Of a stretch of 62,748 nt of DNA, positions 55,532-62,748 are shown in pieces (position 1 is the stretch's first letter; every line of letters begins with the position of its first letter). The notes beneath the pieces were generated by a model. It was not told the DNA's origin, made no database searches, and saw only the letters and a list, made by a program, of their open reading frames with translations. Position numbers and translations under genes: made by a program. The stretch is taken from assembly GCF_024129735.1 (NCBI RefSeq), contig NZ_JAMXXK010000015.1:1-62748 (forward strand), written 5' to 3'. Source of the DNA: Acinetobacter lwoffii (GTDB lineage: Bacteria; Pseudomonadota; Gammaproteobacteria; Pseudomonadales; Moraxellaceae).

Positions 55532-56410
55532 TTAGGTATTCTTTTCTGCCGATCCTTGACGGGCGGCACGTACAGTCACGCCGACTGATGCTAGCATGAT
55601 ACAGATCAGTGCCACGGTCTGAAGAAGTGTAATTTTTTCGCCCAATAGTATAAAACCGGTCAGTGCGGCCAAAGCCGGAGACAGGCTGGACAGGGTGCCA
55701 TAGCTGGTTTTATTCAAATGCTGAAGTGCCTTTAAATCCAATGCATAAGGAATCGCTGTAGCCAGCACTGCAATGATAATTGCCTTGCCCCAATGTTGCG
55801 TATCAATCAATGCGGGCGCGTTGTTGTAGAGCCCAATTGGAAGCAAACACAGAGCTGAAATACTGATCGCAATAGTCAGTGCATGCATGCCAATATTTTG
55901 CTGCACCACACGTTGGCCAAAGAAAATATACAGTGCCCAACATAAACCCGCACCTAAAGCACAGGCGGCGCCTACCAGGTCGAAATTACTGCTATTAGCC
56001 TGTCCCCATGGCACCATCAGTGCGATGCCTAAAATGGCCATCAATACCCAAATATAATCACTACGATTTTTAATCGAGAGCAGGGCCAGACCCAAAGGAC
56101 CAATAAACTCCAAACCAACTGCAATCCCTTGAGGGAGTTTGCCCAGAGACAGATAGAATAAAATATTCATCACCCCTAAAGCGGCGCTATAGCAGAGCAA
56201 ATCTCGCCATTTCAAAAAAGGTAAACGGGAAATAATTTTCCAGGAACGGAACATTACACCAATAATCATTGCTGCAAAGCACAGCCTTAAAATGGTCACA
56301 GTAATCGGATCCAGCACACTAAACAGCTGTTTGGCAAAAGATGCACTGATCTGGTAGGAAGTCATGGATAAGACCATGAACAATACAGCAAGGAGTTGGG
56401 CGTTTGGCAT
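55532..56410 (-). CDS. EamA/RhtA-like exporter, first of two
   Basis: The 292-aa protein has ten predicted membrane helices in two EamA repeats and belongs to the drug/metabolite transporter superfamily. The segment YLSLGKLPQGIAVGLEFIGPLGLALL is close to RhtA, the threonine/homoserine exporter of E. coli. Substrate is inferred only at the level of amino acids or analogues. A related gene lies just upstream, 235 bp away. Confidence 0.83.
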   Translation of the reverse strand: MPNAQLLAVLFMVLSMTSYQISASFAKQLFSVLDPITVTILRLCFAAMIIGVMFRSWKIISRLPFLKWRDLLCYSAALGVMNILFYLSLGKLPQGIAVGLEFIGPLGLALLSIKNRSDYIWVLMAILGIALMVPWGQANSSNFDLVGAACALGAGLCWALYIFFGQRVVQQNIGMHALTIAISISALCLLPIGLYNNAPALIDTQHWGKAIIIAVLATAIPYALDLKALQHLNKTSYGTLSSLSPALAALTGFILLGEKITLLQTVALICIMLASVGVTVRAARQGSAEKNT

Positions 56411-56645
56411 GTAAGCAGCTTCTACCCAGAATGGGTAAAAATGAGGAATAGGGGGAAAGTGAAATTATAGCAAAACGGTTAATTTTTGATGAGTAGGGGA
56501 TGGAAGTAATTTAAAATTACTTTTAAAAAGAGAAAGTTTTGATCTTAGAAGAATATTAGACTGAATCAATCGGCTTTGAGTAGGCTTTTCCAGCGAATAT
56601 TTTTAAATTCAAAGTGAATAGTATTTCTTATAACAAACTTTAAAT

Positions 56646-57527
56646 TTAAAAGTGCTCAACTGTATTTTTTCTTCTTTGACTGGTGACTGTACAGCCTACC
56701 GAAGCACTGATAATCGTGGCCAATGCCAGCCATTGTGTCCACAATAAAGTCTCGCCTAGAAAGACCAGCCCCGAGAGCGCGGCAATGGCGGGTTCCAGAC
56801 TCATCAAAGTGCCGAAACTCAAGGCAGTTAAATTGCGCAGGGCAATCATTTCCAGAGTGAAAGGCAGGGCACTGGCCAGTACTGCCAAAGCCATAAAATA
56901 TAACAAACTCATCGGTTCAAAAGTATGTGCCGGCATTCCTGCAAAGAGCGCAATCGGCATCAGCACCAGCATGCCGACAAACATGCCCAAGCATACAGTA
57001 TGATTGCCAGAAACACCTGAAGGTCTTTGGCCGGCAACGATATATAAGGCCCAGCAGGCACCCGCACCCAAGGCGAATGCAATCCCGATCGGGTCAAGCG
57101 GCTGGGCAGCCTGATCAAAAGGGAATAGCAGAATCAGGCCCAGAATCGCCAGTCCGACCCAGACAAAGTCGAATTTTTGCCGCGCATAAAATAGGGCGAC
57201 ACTTAAGGGCCCAATAAATTCAAAAGAGACGGCAATCCCCAGCGGCAGGCGATCAATCGACAGGTAAAACAGTAGATTCATGCCAGCCAGGGCAAGACCA
57301 TAACTGATAATGGCTGGCCATTTGATCTGTCTGAAATGGATTTGCCAAATTTTAAAAATCAGTGCCAAAATCATAGCGCCTAACAGCAGACGCATTGCGG
57401 AAACAGTCAGAATGGGAAATTGACCGAACAGATATTTGGCAAAGGAACCACTGCTTTGCATACTGATCATGGCGATCAACAGAATCAGCGGCGCTTGCAC
57501 AATAGGTGCAATTTTAAAATTCAGCAT
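56646..57527 (-). CDS. EamA/RhtA-like exporter, second of two
   Basis: This 293-aa ten-helix EamA protein is clearly paralogous to its neighbour. It has YLSIDRLPLGIAVSFEFIGPLSVALF, the RhtA-type signature, and a matching ALGAGACWALYIVAGQR segment in the second half. The two genes are in tandem and each has its own upstream gap, so they are probably a duplicated pair with different expression or substrate. The 235-bp gap between them contains no gene. Confidence 0.83.
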   Translation of the reverse strand: MLNFKIAPIVQAPLILLIAMISMQSSGSFAKYLFGQFPILTVSAMRLLLGAMILALIFKIWQIHFRQIKWPAIISYGLALAGMNLLFYLSIDRLPLGIAVSFEFIGPLSVALFYARQKFDFVWVGLAILGLILLFPFDQAAQPLDPIGIAFALGAGACWALYIVAGQRPSGVSGNHTVCLGMFVGMLVLMPIALFAGMPAHTFEPMSLLYFMALAVLASALPFTLEMIALRNLTALSFGTLMSLEPAIAALSGLVFLGETLLWTQWLALATIISASVGCTVTSQRRKNTVEHF

Positions 57528-57602
57528 GACTAAATAGGTTTCGATTTCTCGAATAGCGGAAGAGCAGCATAAGCTGAAAAAGGTTTAAAAATACAAACCT
57601 TA

Positions 57603-57638
57603 AAAACAAAAAACCACAGCCCGAGAGCTGTGGTTTTT
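57603..57638 (-). terminator. Terminator after serA
   Basis: A perfect 10-bp stem AAACCACAGC/GCTGTGGTTT (57611-57620 with 57627-57636, loop CCGAGA) is followed by T-rich sequence on the minus strand. Confidence 0.85.
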
Positions 57639-57651
57639 CTACAATATTGAA

Positions 57652-58884
57652 TTAGAACAATACGCGTGCGCGGATTGTACCTTCAACATTCGAAAGCATA
57701 TCGAGTGCTTCATGAGATGCAGCAGCATCGACATCCATCACCAGGTAACCGACATCGCCTTTAGTCATCAGTGACTGGCCAGAGATGTTGATGCCTTGTT
57801 CAGCAAACAGGTTGTTGATTTTAGACAACACGCCCGGAATATTTTGGTGGATGTGCAGTAAACGGTGTTTGCCTTCAGTCAACGGCAATGCGATTTCTGG
57901 GAAGTTCACCGCAGAAAGCGTCATACCCTTGTCAGAATAAGCCACGAATTTCTCAGCTACTTCCAGACCGATGTTCGCTTGTGCCTCCATGGTCGAACCA
58001 CCCACGTGCGGAGTCAGGATCACGTTTGGAAGGTTACGCAGTGGAGAAACGAATTCTTCACCATTGGCTTTCGGCTCTTTCGGGAATACGTCTACTGCAG
58101 CACCAGCAATGTGACCAGACTTGATCGCATCTGCCAGATCTTCAATCACAACACATGTACCACGTGCTGCGTTCAGGAAGATTGCACCTTCTTTCATTTG
58201 CGCAAACTGTTCTTTGCCAAAGAAATTACGGGTAGATGGCAGATCCGGAACATGTAGAGTAACCACATCTGCATTGGCCAGTAATTCGCCCATAGAACCG
58301 ACTTGACGTGCATTTCCTAAAGGTAGTTTTGTCACTGTATCGAAGTAGATCACTTTCATGCCCAGGCTTTCAGCCAGTACAGAAAGTTGTGAACCGATTG
58401 AACCGTAACCAACGATACCTAAAGTTTTACCACGTGTTTCGAATGAACCGACAGCCGATTTGTTCCAGCCACCTGCATGTGTATCTGTTGATTTTTCAGG
58501 TACACGGCGCAGAAGCAGAATCGTTTCTGCCAAGACCAGTTCAGCGACTGAACGGGTATTTGAATACGGTGCATTAAATACCGGAATACCGCGACGCATT
58601 GCAGCATCGAGGTTGACCTGGTTGGTACCGATACAGAAACAACCCACAGCAATCAGTTTGTTCGCAGCTTCAAATACTTCTTCAGTCAGTTGAGTACGGG
58701 AACGAATACCGACGAAGTGTGCATCTTTAATCGCTTCTTTCAGTGCTTCGCCTTCGAGCGCTGTTTTACGATAATCGATGTTGGTATATCCAGCTGCATT
58801 CAATGTGTCGATTGCGTTCTGATGAACGCCTTCTAACAGTAGAAAACGGATTTTATCTTTAGGTAGAGATAGATGTTGGCTCAT
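57652..58884 (-). CDS. serA: D-3-phosphoglycerate dehydrogenase SerA
   Basis: SerA oxidises 3-phosphoglycerate to start serine synthesis; related enzymes can also reduce 2-oxoglutarate to D-2-hydroxyglutarate, which regenerates NAD. The protein has the NAD motif GIVGYGSIGSQ, the catalytic Arg/Glu/His set of the D-2-hydroxyacid dehydrogenases (including TPHVGGST) and a C-terminal ACT domain for serine feedback. I chose the ATG at 58884 (410 aa) with GGAG upstream. It is divergent from a D-2-hydroxyglutarate dehydrogenase gene. Confidence 0.95.
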   Translation of the reverse strand: MSQHLSLPKDKIRFLLLEGVHQNAIDTLNAAGYTNIDYRKTALEGEALKEAIKDAHFVGIRSRTQLTEEVFEAANKLIAVGCFCIGTNQVNLDAAMRRGIPVFNAPYSNTRSVAELVLAETILLLRRVPEKSTDTHAGGWNKSAVGSFETRGKTLGIVGYGSIGSQLSVLAESLGMKVIYFDTVTKLPLGNARQVGSMGELLANADVVTLHVPDLPSTRNFFGKEQFAQMKEGAIFLNAARGTCVVIEDLADAIKSGHIAGAAVDVFPKEPKANGEEFVSPLRNLPNVILTPHVGGSTMEAQANIGLEVAEKFVAYSDKGMTLSAVNFPEIALPLTEGKHRLLHIHQNIPGVLSKINNLFAEQGINISGQSLMTKGDVGYLVMDVDAAASHEALDMLSNVEGTIRARVLF

Positions 58885-58920
58885 TACGGCTCCGCTACAA
58901 AGGCCAAATTTAGTCGCGGT

Positions 58921-58929
58921 ATAATAGCA
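58921..58929 (-). promoter_or_regulatory. Extended -10 promoter candidate of serA
   Basis: TGCTATTAT on the minus strand is an extended -10 element about 37 bp before the serA start. The -35 region is weak, as is usual for extended -10 promoters. Confidence 0.45.
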
Positions 58930-59238
58930 CAGGAAAAGGGCGGTTATACATTTCCTTGATGACGGCAATATCAGCTATTTTTGCAAGTGATAGTAGTGAA
59001 AATGATAAATCTGGTTGATTTAAATATTCATTTTCAAAGGTATATTATCAAAATTGTCATTTTTTAAAGGAATCCCCTAAAAATAGCTTATAATATTGCG
59101 CCATGCTGTTTAAGCTGCCATTTTTGGTGCTTTAATCATCATGTTTCGCCTGATTTGTATACAGGCTTTTATGCCTAAAAAATATGCAAATAAACCAGCG
59201 AAGTCTCTCTTGTTTAAATCATGCTAGGTCTGCAAACG
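58930..59238. promoter_or_regulatory. Intergenic control region between serA and the flavin dehydrogenase
   Basis: About 310 bp hold no gene. A perfect TATAAT (59089-59094) faces the flavoprotein gene, 145 bp ahead of it, but with no good -35. The sequence is AT-rich. I see no riboswitch-like structure. Confidence 0.4.
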
Positions 59239-60648
59239 ATGAATGCTCCAGTCGCTTTAACCCCTGAGTTATTGACCCAATTGACGGCAATTTTGGGTGA
59301 AAACCGTATTAAAACCGATACGGACAGCCTCCAGAATTGGGGTCGCGATCATACGAAGCACTTTGATCCAAACCCGTCAGTCATCGTTTTTCCTTCGACG
59401 ACTGAACAGGTTCAAGACATCGTAAAATTGGCAAACCAGTTTAATGTTGCAATCACCCCATCAGGCGGTCGTACGGGTCTGTCTGCAGGTGCAGTTGCAG
59501 CCAATGGCGAGATCGTGGTCAGCATGGACAAGATGAACCAGATTCTGGAGTTTTTCCCGGCAGATCGTATGGTGCGCGTACAGGCAGGTGTGGTGACTGA
59601 ACAGTTACAGAACTATGCTTCCGATCAGGGCATGTATTACCCAGTTGACTTTGCGTCTGCAGGTTCATCGCAAATTGGCGGTAACATCGGGACCAATGCT
59701 GGCGGCATTAAAGTCATCAAATACGGCATGACCCGTAACTGGGTGCTTGGCCTGACGGTTGTGACGGGTAAGGGCGATGTATTGCGCCTGAACAAAGGCA
59801 TGATCAAGAATGCAACCGGTTATGCGCTTCAGCATTTATTTATCGGTGGTGAAGGCACGCTGGGTCTGGTGACGGAAGCAGAAATCAAGCTTGAACGTCA
59901 ACCGCAAGACCTGCAAGTGATGGTACTGGGTGTACCTGACTTTGATGCGATCATGCCGTTATTGCATGCCTTCCAGGCGAAAATTGATTTAACCGCGTTC
60001 GAGTTCTTTGGTGAACTGGCGATGCAAAAAGTCTTGGCCCATGGTCATGTACAGCGTCCATTTGAAACTGAATGTCCCTTCTATGTGTTGCTTGAGTTTG
60101 AAGCGCCGTTTGAACCGATTATGGACAAGGCGATGGAAATCTTCGAGCATTGCATGGAACAAGGTTGGGTGCTGGACGGCGTAATGAGCCAAAGCCTTGA
60201 TCAAGTAGAAAGTTTATGGCGTTTACGTGAAGATATTTCTGAATCTATCGCGCCATTTATTCCATACAAAAATGACATTTCCGTTCTGATCACGCACGTT
60301 CCTGCATTCATTAAAGAAATTGATGCGATTGTATCGACGAATTACCCAGACTTTGAAATCTGCTGGTTCGGTCATATCGGTGACGGTAACTTGCACTTAA
60401 ATATCTTAAAACCTGCTGATTTGTCTAAAGATGAATTCTTTGCCAAATGTCAGGTGGTGAACAAGTATGTCTTTGATACCGTGAAAAAATATGACGGTTC
60501 AATTTCTGCGGAACATGGTGTGGGCATGACCAAGAAGCCATATCTTGAATATTCGCGTTCGGCGGAAGAAATTGAATATATGAAAGCCCTGAAAAAAGTG
60601 TTCGATCCAAATGGCATCATGAACCCGGGTAAACTTTTCGATCTTTAA
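59239..60648 (+). CDS. FAD-linked D-2-hydroxyglutarate dehydrogenase-like oxidase
   Basis: This is a flavoprotein of the FAD_binding_4 / FAD-oxidase C family. The FAD-binding segment is TPSGGRTGLSAGAV plus GGNIGTNAGGIKVIKYGMTRNWVLG, and the metal/substrate region of the C-terminal domain shows CWFGHIGDGNLHLNI and SAEHGVGMTKK. The fit is best to D-2-hydroxyglutarate dehydrogenase; D-lactate dehydrogenase or glycolate oxidase subunits are alternatives. I chose the ATG at 59239 (469 aa); an ATG at 59221 adds six residues. The divergent serA supports the D-2-hydroxyglutarate assignment. Confidence 0.83.
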   Translation: MNAPVALTPELLTQLTAILGENRIKTDTDSLQNWGRDHTKHFDPNPSVIVFPSTTEQVQDIVKLANQFNVAITPSGGRTGLSAGAVAANGEIVVSMDKMNQILEFFPADRMVRVQAGVVTEQLQNYASDQGMYYPVDFASAGSSQIGGNIGTNAGGIKVIKYGMTRNWVLGLTVVTGKGDVLRLNKGMIKNATGYALQHLFIGGEGTLGLVTEAEIKLERQPQDLQVMVLGVPDFDAIMPLLHAFQAKIDLTAFEFFGELAMQKVLAHGHVQRPFETECPFYVLLEFEAPFEPIMDKAMEIFEHCMEQGWVLDGVMSQSLDQVESLWRLREDISESIAPFIPYKNDISVLITHVPAFIKEIDAIVSTNYPDFEICWFGHIGDGNLHLNILKPADLSKDEFFAKCQVVNKYVFDTVKKYDGSISAEHGVGMTKKPYLEYSRSAEEIEYMKALKKVFDPNGIMNPGKLFDL

Positions 60649-60661
60649 TCGGTCGGAATTG

Positions 60662-60691
60662 AAAAAAGCGCATCGAAAGGTGCGCTTTTTT
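60662..60691 (+). terminator. Terminator after the flavin dehydrogenase
   Basis: The stem AAAGCGCA/TGCGCTTT (60665-60672 with 60681-60688) is followed by more T. Confidence 0.85.
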
Positions 60692-60789
60692 ATTGCTGTG
60701 TAAATACAGTTACAGAGTCTAAATGGTTTTGTAGTAAGAAGCTCGGCATGATGGGTTGGAATAAGAATGACGATAAAGGGTTAAATAAT

Positions 60790-61167
60790 ATGTTCCGGAT
60801 ATTGGCAGTCGCAACTCTCGCTTTTGGTATATTGGGTTCAGGCTGTGCAACTGCTCAACAGGTCATTGCAAAGGTACAGTCGTCTTCGGACACGCCTTTG
60901 GAACAGGTTTTACAATTAAGACCGGATTTACGCAAGGAACTGGCAACGGTTGAATTACGGCAGTTCTTTGACAAGGTAGAGTCGCCCACGATTGGACAGG
61001 TCAAAGTCACTGAAACCGGTTTAATGGATGATTCGGTACATTCGGTACAGACCATTTATTATTTTAAACGGGAAGATAACAGCTGGAGGCTGCAAAATAC
61101 CGAGAAGTTGTATCGTTGTGCACGAGGTTCAAATACCAAGACTTTCCAGAAAGCGGTCTGTCCATAA
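60790..61167 (+). CDS. Small exported protein of unknown function
   Basis: The protein has an N-terminal signal (MFRILAVATLAFGILGSGC); the cysteine is preceded by a poor lipobox, so either lipidation at Cys19 or cleavage after ATA is possible. The mature part of about 105 residues has predicted alpha/beta content and two further cysteines (LYRCAR and KAVCP) that may form a disulfide. I chose the ATG at 60790 (125 aa) with AGGG upstream; an ATG at 60748 would add 14 residues before the signal. I recognise no family. It is monocistronic, with terminators on both sides. Confidence 0.65.
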   Translation: MFRILAVATLAFGILGSGCATAQQVIAKVQSSSDTPLEQVLQLRPDLRKELATVELRQFFDKVESPTIGQVKVTETGLMDDSVHSVQTIYYFKREDNSWRLQNTEKLYRCARGSNTKTFQKAVCP

Positions 61168-61197
61168 TAGTGTTTGATCTTTAGGCAGATTTTGGTT

Positions 61198-61227
61198 AAA
61201 AGCGTATCTAGATGATGCGCTTTTTTG
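61198..61227 (+). terminator. Terminator after the small exported protein gene
   Basis: A short stem AGCGTA/TGCGCT with a G-T pair is followed by T6. Confidence 0.7.
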
Positions 61228-61360
61228 TTTGGAAGATTATCTCTACGATCTATTATATTTATTCAGAGCGTTTGAATATCTCATCTGTTAAAATTTCTTC
61301 TTTCTCTTTTAGATAAAGTTTAGTTTGCTTTCACTGGGCAGACTGACAATAAAAACTCCC

Positions 61361-62590
61361 ATGCAAAACACCCAAACCCAAAAACTGACCCGTGCCACAC
61401 TCATGTTCCCGCTGGCACTGGTCCTGTTTGAATTCTCAGTCTATATCTGTAATGACCTGATTCAGCCGGCCATGCTGACGATTACCCGTGACTTTGGCGT
61501 GAGCAGCTCATGGGCACCATCCTCCATGTCCTTTTTCCTGTTGGGCGGGGCATTTGTTGCAGCGATTTTGGGACCTTTGTCCGATCGTCTTGGACGTAAA
61601 ACGGTACTGCTCGGCGGTGTGGCATTTTTTACCCTCAGCTGTCTGGCTATTTTATTGACACCCAATATCGAAAGTTTCTTATTTCTGCGCTTTTTACAGG
61701 GCTTTGGGCTGTCCTTTATTACCGCTGTAGGTTATGCCGCCATTCAGGAAAGCTTTGAAGAACGTGATGCCATCAAAGTCATGGCACTGATGGCCAATGT
61801 GTCTTTGCTGGCACCCTTGCTAGGACCAGTGCTGGGTGCCTTTATGATTGATCATATCTCCTGGCATTGGGGTTTTATCGGTATCGCATTTTTGTCATTT
61901 CTGAGTTGGTTCGGCCTGAAAGCCAAAATGCCAAACCTGAAAGTCAGTATTCCCAGACAGCCGGTTAGCTATATTCTGGATGACTTTAAACAGGTTCTAA
62001 AAAATAAACGCTTTGTGATCATGACTGTAGCTCTGCCTTTGGTAAGTCTGCCCTTGATGTTATGGATTGCCTTGTCACCAGTGATTCTGGTCGAGCAATT
62101 TGGATTCAGCAGTATGCAATATGGTCTGGCGCAGTTTCCAGTCTTGGGTGGCCTGATTGCAGGTAATCTGATTTTGCTGAAAATTATCGATAAAATGCCG
62201 CTGGGTAAAACCGTATTATTGGGTCTGCCACTGATGCTATTGGGTGCCGGTTTATTGATGCTAGGCTTATTGATTCCAGAGTATTTTGTTCATTGTCTGA
62301 TTATCGGCACCACTTGTATCAGTCTAGGTGAGGGCGTAAGTTTCTCGGTGCTGTACCGTTTTGCGCTAATGTCTTCAGAAGTGTCCAAAGGCACGGTGGC
62401 CGCGACGGTTTCTATTATCCTGATGCTCAGCTTTTTTGTAGTGATTGAAGCAGTAAGAATGGCGTATGAAACCTACGATATCTGGGCCTACTGTGCTGCC
62501 TCTTTGATTCTGATTGCACTCTGGTTTACTTTGCCACGCATGCAACTCAAACAGTTAATGCTGGAAAGACAGGAGCGTGGGGAGTTTTGA
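61361..62590 (+). CDS. MdfA-like multidrug/proton antiporter (MFS)
   Basis: This is a major facilitator protein with twelve helices, closely similar in pattern to E. coli MdfA. The first helix carries LVLFEFSVYICNDLIQPAM, retaining the acidic pair equivalent to MdfA Glu26 and Asp34 that governs cation-drug exchange. The loop motif GPLSDRLGRKTVLLGG and the segment AVGYAAIQESFEERDAIK are also shared. I chose the ATG at 61361 (409 aa); a TTG at 61325 would add 12 residues. Substrates such as chloramphenicol or lipophilic cations are inferred from the family. Confidence 0.88.
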   Translation: MQNTQTQKLTRATLMFPLALVLFEFSVYICNDLIQPAMLTITRDFGVSSSWAPSSMSFFLLGGAFVAAILGPLSDRLGRKTVLLGGVAFFTLSCLAILLTPNIESFLFLRFLQGFGLSFITAVGYAAIQESFEERDAIKVMALMANVSLLAPLLGPVLGAFMIDHISWHWGFIGIAFLSFLSWFGLKAKMPNLKVSIPRQPVSYILDDFKQVLKNKRFVIMTVALPLVSLPLMLWIALSPVILVEQFGFSSMQYGLAQFPVLGGLIAGNLILLKIIDKMPLGKTVLLGLPLMLLGAGLLMLGLLIPEYFVHCLIIGTTCISLGEGVSFSVLYRFALMSSEVSKGTVAATVSIILMLSFFVVIEAVRMAYETYDIWAYCAASLILIALWFTLPRMQLKQLMLERQERGEF

Positions 62591-62669
62591 TTCCTTATTA
62601 AGGGAAATTATAAATTATTGAAATCATATGTTCAGTATTGAATTTCCCTCTCCTTTTAGGCATAGGTAT

Positions 62670-62748
62670 CTACACAATTCCTGAACTTTGCGTTAAATTG
62701 AAGAGCATGCTCTTCAATTTAACATCTCTGGCCTGGATCAGCGTCTTG
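62670..62748 (-). CDS. C-terminal end of an unidentified gene running off the window
   Basis: An open frame enters from the right edge and stops at 62670-62672, giving 25 visible residues that end KSMLFNLTQSSGIV. It could be the end of a transposase or any other protein; the fragment is too short to assign. A perfect 32-bp palindrome lies inside it. Confidence 0.3.
   Translation of the reverse strand, partial: KTLIQARDVKLKSMLFNLTQSSGIV
62692..62723. repeat. Perfect 32-bp palindrome
   Basis: Two perfect 16-base arms meet without a spacer (left arm GTTAAATTGAAGAGCA). No T-run follows on either side, so it is not a usual terminator. It overlaps the partial minus-strand frame at the window edge. 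Confidence 0.9.

Overview
The window is chromosomal DNA of a gammaproteobacterium in the Moraxellaceae, almost certainly an Acinetobacter species. The evidence is gene order: a short division/wall block ending at mraY, ponA divergent from pilMNOPQ-aroKB-gltBD, a comP-type pilin downstream of gltBD, and ispH followed by minor pilins and a PilY1/ComC gene. The proteins are Acinetobacter-like, GC content is moderate to low, and dense housekeeping operons are separated by short hairpin terminators. I see no rRNA, tRNA, CRISPR array, prophage or complete insertion sequence.

Layout. 1-8.2 kb: rsmH-ftsL-ftsI-murE-murF-mraY (septal wall synthesis), then rlmA behind a terminator. 8.3-18.7 kb: ponA (PBP1A) on the minus strand, divergent from the type IV pilus/competence assembly operon pilMNOPQ, followed by aroK, aroB and a SPOR-like membrane protein. 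18.7-25.1 kb: gltB-gltD glutamate synthase behind a long leader with a good sigma-54 promoter candidate. 25.2-27.5 kb: LemA lipoprotein plus two TPM-domain proteins. 27.6-30.8 kb: the major pilin ComP/PilA behind a sigma-54 promoter, a TfpX/TfpZ accessory protein and a PglL-type O-oligosaccharyltransferase, forming a pilin glycosylation module. 30.8-35.7 kb (minus): bfr and Fur-controlled bfd, ridA, spoT, rpoZ, gmk. 35.8-44.2 kb: ispH, then fimT-pilV-pilW-pilX-pilY1-pilE-pilE, the minor pilins and tip adhesin that complete the pilus encoded earlier. 44.3-46.5 kb: rpsP-rimM-trmD-rplS. 46.5-52.7 kb (minus): a zinc-ribbon membrane protein, four tandem secreted lipase genes (the last broken by an amber codon) and one lipase foldase. 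52.8-62.7 kb: truB, a TSUP transporter, a hemerythrin, a three-hairpin element, two RhtA-like exporters, serA divergent from D-2-hydroxyglutarate dehydrogenase, a small exported protein, an MdfA-like drug exporter, and a truncated coding end containing a perfect 32-bp palindrome.

How it fits together. Two pilus loci supply the envelope machinery, major pilin, minor pilins and tip protein of a DNA-uptake/twitching pilus. serA and D-2-hydroxyglutarate dehydrogenase form a metabolic pair. bfr, bfd and the Fur site form an iron store/release unit. The lipase array is the most distinctive accessory feature: one foldase appears to serve three intact lipase paralogs and one recently interrupted paralog. 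Other points worth a second look are a bacterioferritin that has lost most ferroxidase ligands, a SpoT with a degenerate synthetase domain, a 12-codon leader ORF overlapping truB, and a 12-bp perfect hairpin ahead of rplS.
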